The translations under genes and the position numbers were made by a program. The notes under the pieces are model-generated. The model was not told the origin of the DNA and did no database searches. It was given only the letters and a program-made list of their open reading frames with translations. A stretch of 43,040 nucleotides of DNA, taken from contig DUEC01000001.1 in assembly GCA_011176635.1 (NCBI GenBank), forward strand, positions 1 through 43,040. Direction: 5' to 3'. Positions 41,403 through 43,040 of this stretch are shown here, one piece after another. Numbering within the stretch: the stretch's first letter is position 1; every line of letters starts with the position of its first letter. The DNA comes from Dehalococcoidia bacterium. GTDB taxonomy: Bacteria; Chloroflexota; Dehalococcoidia; Dehalococcoidales; BS750m-G39.

Positions 41403-43040
41403 CTAAATCTTCTCCACCCTGACGGCGCAGACCTTGTACTCGGGTATCTTAGCCACCGGGTCGATAGCGGGGTTGGTCAGCATATTAGCCGGGCTCTCAG
41501 CAAAGTGGAAGGCCATGAATACCACCCCCGGCGGCGAAACCCCGGTTATCCTGGCAGTGGCGGTTACCTCTCCCCGCCTTGAGACGACCTTTACCTTCTC
41601 ACCGTCAGCGATACCCAGCGCCGAGGCGTCTTTGGGGTTCATCTCCACCGCTTCCCCTTTAAGTATATTGAGTCCTTCTACCCTTCTGGTCAGGGTGCCG
41701 GTGTGAAAGTGGTAAAGGCTGCGTCCCGTGGTCAGGACCAGCGGATACTGCTTATCGGGGAGCTCCATCGGCGGCTTGTACTCCAGGGGGATAAACCGGC
41801 CCTTACCCCGGGTAAACTGCTGGGTGTGAAGAATAGGCGTCCCGGGGTGTTCTTTTGTCGGGCAGGGCCACTGCAGGCCGCCTTTCTCTAAGCGCTTATA
41901 GCTGATTCCCCCGTAGCTGGGGGTGAGGGAGGCAATTTCATCCATAATCTTAGAAGGACTGGCGAAATCGAAGCCGCCGTTGCCCATTTTCTTAGCTAGC
42001 TGGCAGGTAATCCACCAGTCGGGCCTGGAGTCGCCTATCGGCTCTATCGCCTTCCTTACCCTCTGTACCCGCCGCTCGGTGTTGGTGAAGGTGCCGTCCT
42101 TCTCGGCGAAGCTGGCTCCGGGCAGGACGACATCAGCCAGCCGTGCCGTCTCGGAGAGGAAGATGTCCTGGGCAACCAGAAAGTCCAACCTCTCCAGCGC
42201 TTCTCTGGCATGGCTGATATCGGGCTCGCTGAGCAGAGGGTTCTCCCCCATAAGGTAGATAGCCTTTATCTTTTTATCGTAGGCGGCATCAATCATCTCA
42301 GTGATGGTCAGCCCGGGCGAGGGGGGCAACGAGCCTCCCCAGGCGGCTTCAAACTTGCTCCTGATATCGCCGTCAGCCACCGCCTGGTAGCCGGGGTAGA
42401 CGTTAGGCAGGGCACCCACGTCACAGGCCCCCTGGACGTTATTCTGCCCCCTTAAAGGGTTTACCCCCGTGGCCGGCTTGCCCACGTTGCCGGTGAGCAT
42501 AGCCAGGTTGGCGGTAGCGATGACATTATCGGTGCCGTGAGAGTGCTGGGTGATGCCCATGGCGTAGAGGAGAGCGGAAGGTCTCTGGGTGGCGTATACC
42601 CTGGCCGCCTCGGCTACATCTTCCTTAGGCACGCCGGTGGTCAGCTCGACAAAATCAAGGTCAAAGCCCTTAAGCGACTTCTTGAAGGCGCTGAAGTTCT
42701 CACAGCGCTCTCTGATGAAGGCCTTATCAAGAAGCCCCTCGTCGACTATCACCTTCATCATTCCCATGAGCAGGGCGACATCCGAGCCCGGCTTGTGCCG
42801 AAGCCAGAGGTAAGACCAGCGCACCAGGTCAATCTCACGCGGGTTGGCTACAATCAGCCTGGCACCCCTGTCTACCGCCCGCTTTATCTCCAGAGCGATT
42901 ATGGGATGAGCCTCAGTGGTGTTGGTGCCAATGGCCAAGATACAGCCCGAGTCCCTGAACTCGTTGATGGAGTTGGTCATCGCCCCGCTGCCGAAGCTCT
43001 GCACCAGCCCGGTGACACTGGGGGCGTGGCAGAGGCGGGC
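41403..43040 (-). CDS. Formate dehydrogenase alpha subunit, C-terminal part (molybdopterin oxidoreductase)
   Basis: The last 545 codons of a molybdopterin enzyme are present; the 5' part, with the Fe-S motif and the Cys/Sec ligand, lies beyond the right edge. CHAPSVTGLVQSFG at the window edge, the GTNTTEAHPIIA segment, GNVGKPATGVNPLRGQNNVQ (in two parts), ADVVLPGASFAEKDGTFTNTERRVQ (in parts) and the C-terminal MGD-binding barrel (TTGRSLYHFHTGTLTRR) fit FdhA/FdhF formate dehydrogenases. It oxidises formate or reduces CO2, and in such bacteria often partners NuoEF-like diaphorases. Some related proteins in Dehalococcoidia have lost formate activity, so the exact substrate is uncertain. Confidence 0.88.
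   Translation of the reverse strand, partial: ARLCHAPSVTGLVQSFGSGAMTNSINEFRDSGCILAIGTNTTEAHPIIALEIKRAVDRGARLIVANPREIDLVRWSYLWLRHKPGSDVALLMGMMKVIVDEGLLDKAFIRERCENFSAFKKSLKGFDLDFVELTTGVPKEDVAEAARVYATQRPSALLYAMGITQHSHGTDNVIATANLAMLTGNVGKPATGVNPLRGQNNVQGACDVGALPNVYPGYQAVADGDIRSKFEAAWGGSLPPSPGLTITEMIDAAYDKKIKAIYLMGENPLLSEPDISHAREALERLDFLVAQDIFLSETARLADVVLPGASFAEKDGTFTNTERRVQRVRKAIEPIGDSRPDWWITCQLAKKMGNGGFDFASPSKIMDEIASLTPSYGGISYKRLEKGGLQWPCPTKEHPGTPILHTQQFTRGKGRFIPLEYKPPMELPDKQYPLVLTTGRSLYHFHTGTLTRRVEGLNILKGEAVEMNPKDASALGIADGEKVKVVSRRGEVTATARITGVSPPGVVFMAFHFAESPANMLTNPAIDPVAKIPEYKVCAVRVEKI

Overview
The window looks like a piece of an anaerobic Chloroflexota genome, most likely class Dehalococcoidia or a close relative. 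This is an inference from gene content and style: a four-subunit pyruvate:ferredoxin oxidoreductase, NuoEF/HoxU-type diaphorase parts, a molybdopterin formate dehydrogenase, archaeal-type phosphoglycerate mutase, LL-diaminopimelate aminotransferase, many GTG/TTG starts and many TGATG/TAATG overlaps. No 16S or other marker is present, so the assignment is tentative.

Layout. 1-2.5 kb: the tail of a membrane protein, an ArsB/NhaD-type ion transporter and a tandem UspA protein. 2.55-8.7 kb: tRNA-Arg(CCG), then a tight seven-gene operon, porCDAB followed by NuoE-, NuoF- and HoxU-like subunits. This could pass electrons between 2-oxoacid oxidation, ferredoxin and NAD(P). 8.7-13.2 kb: tRNA-Pro, a YegP-like peptide, a ThiF/MoeB plus MoaD/ThiS pair, XdhC and YqeB molybdoenzyme maturation genes, an acyl-CoA dehydrogenase and tRNA-Lys. 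13.3-15.6 kb: macrodomain protein, YfcE-type phosphodiesterase, rhomboid protease and PlsY.

16.1-28.4 kb is the most unusual part. Two AprA-like flavoproteins, each followed by an AprB-like ferredoxin, flank a URO-D-family protein (preceded by the relic of a corrinoid protein) and a complete Dpp/Opp-type ABC importer. The block reads as an uptake and redox/methyl-transfer unit for an unknown substrate. Broken coding fragments lie on both sides, and a tRNA-Arg(TCT) sits at the right edge, as expected of an acquired or reshuffled island.

29.4-40.3 kb: a small multidrug-export-type membrane protein and a DUF998-like membrane protein, then a housekeeping run on the plus strand: dxs, pgk, apgM, tpiA, miaA, dapF, dapL, hflX. 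This combines isoprenoid, lower-glycolysis, tRNA-modification and lysine/DAP functions. hflX lacks an ordinary start codon and may carry a one-base indel. 40.5-43.0 kb: a small unknown membrane protein, tRNA-Met(CAT) and the C-terminal part of a formate dehydrogenase alpha subunit that runs off the right edge. No CRISPR array, rRNA, transposase or prophage gene was seen.
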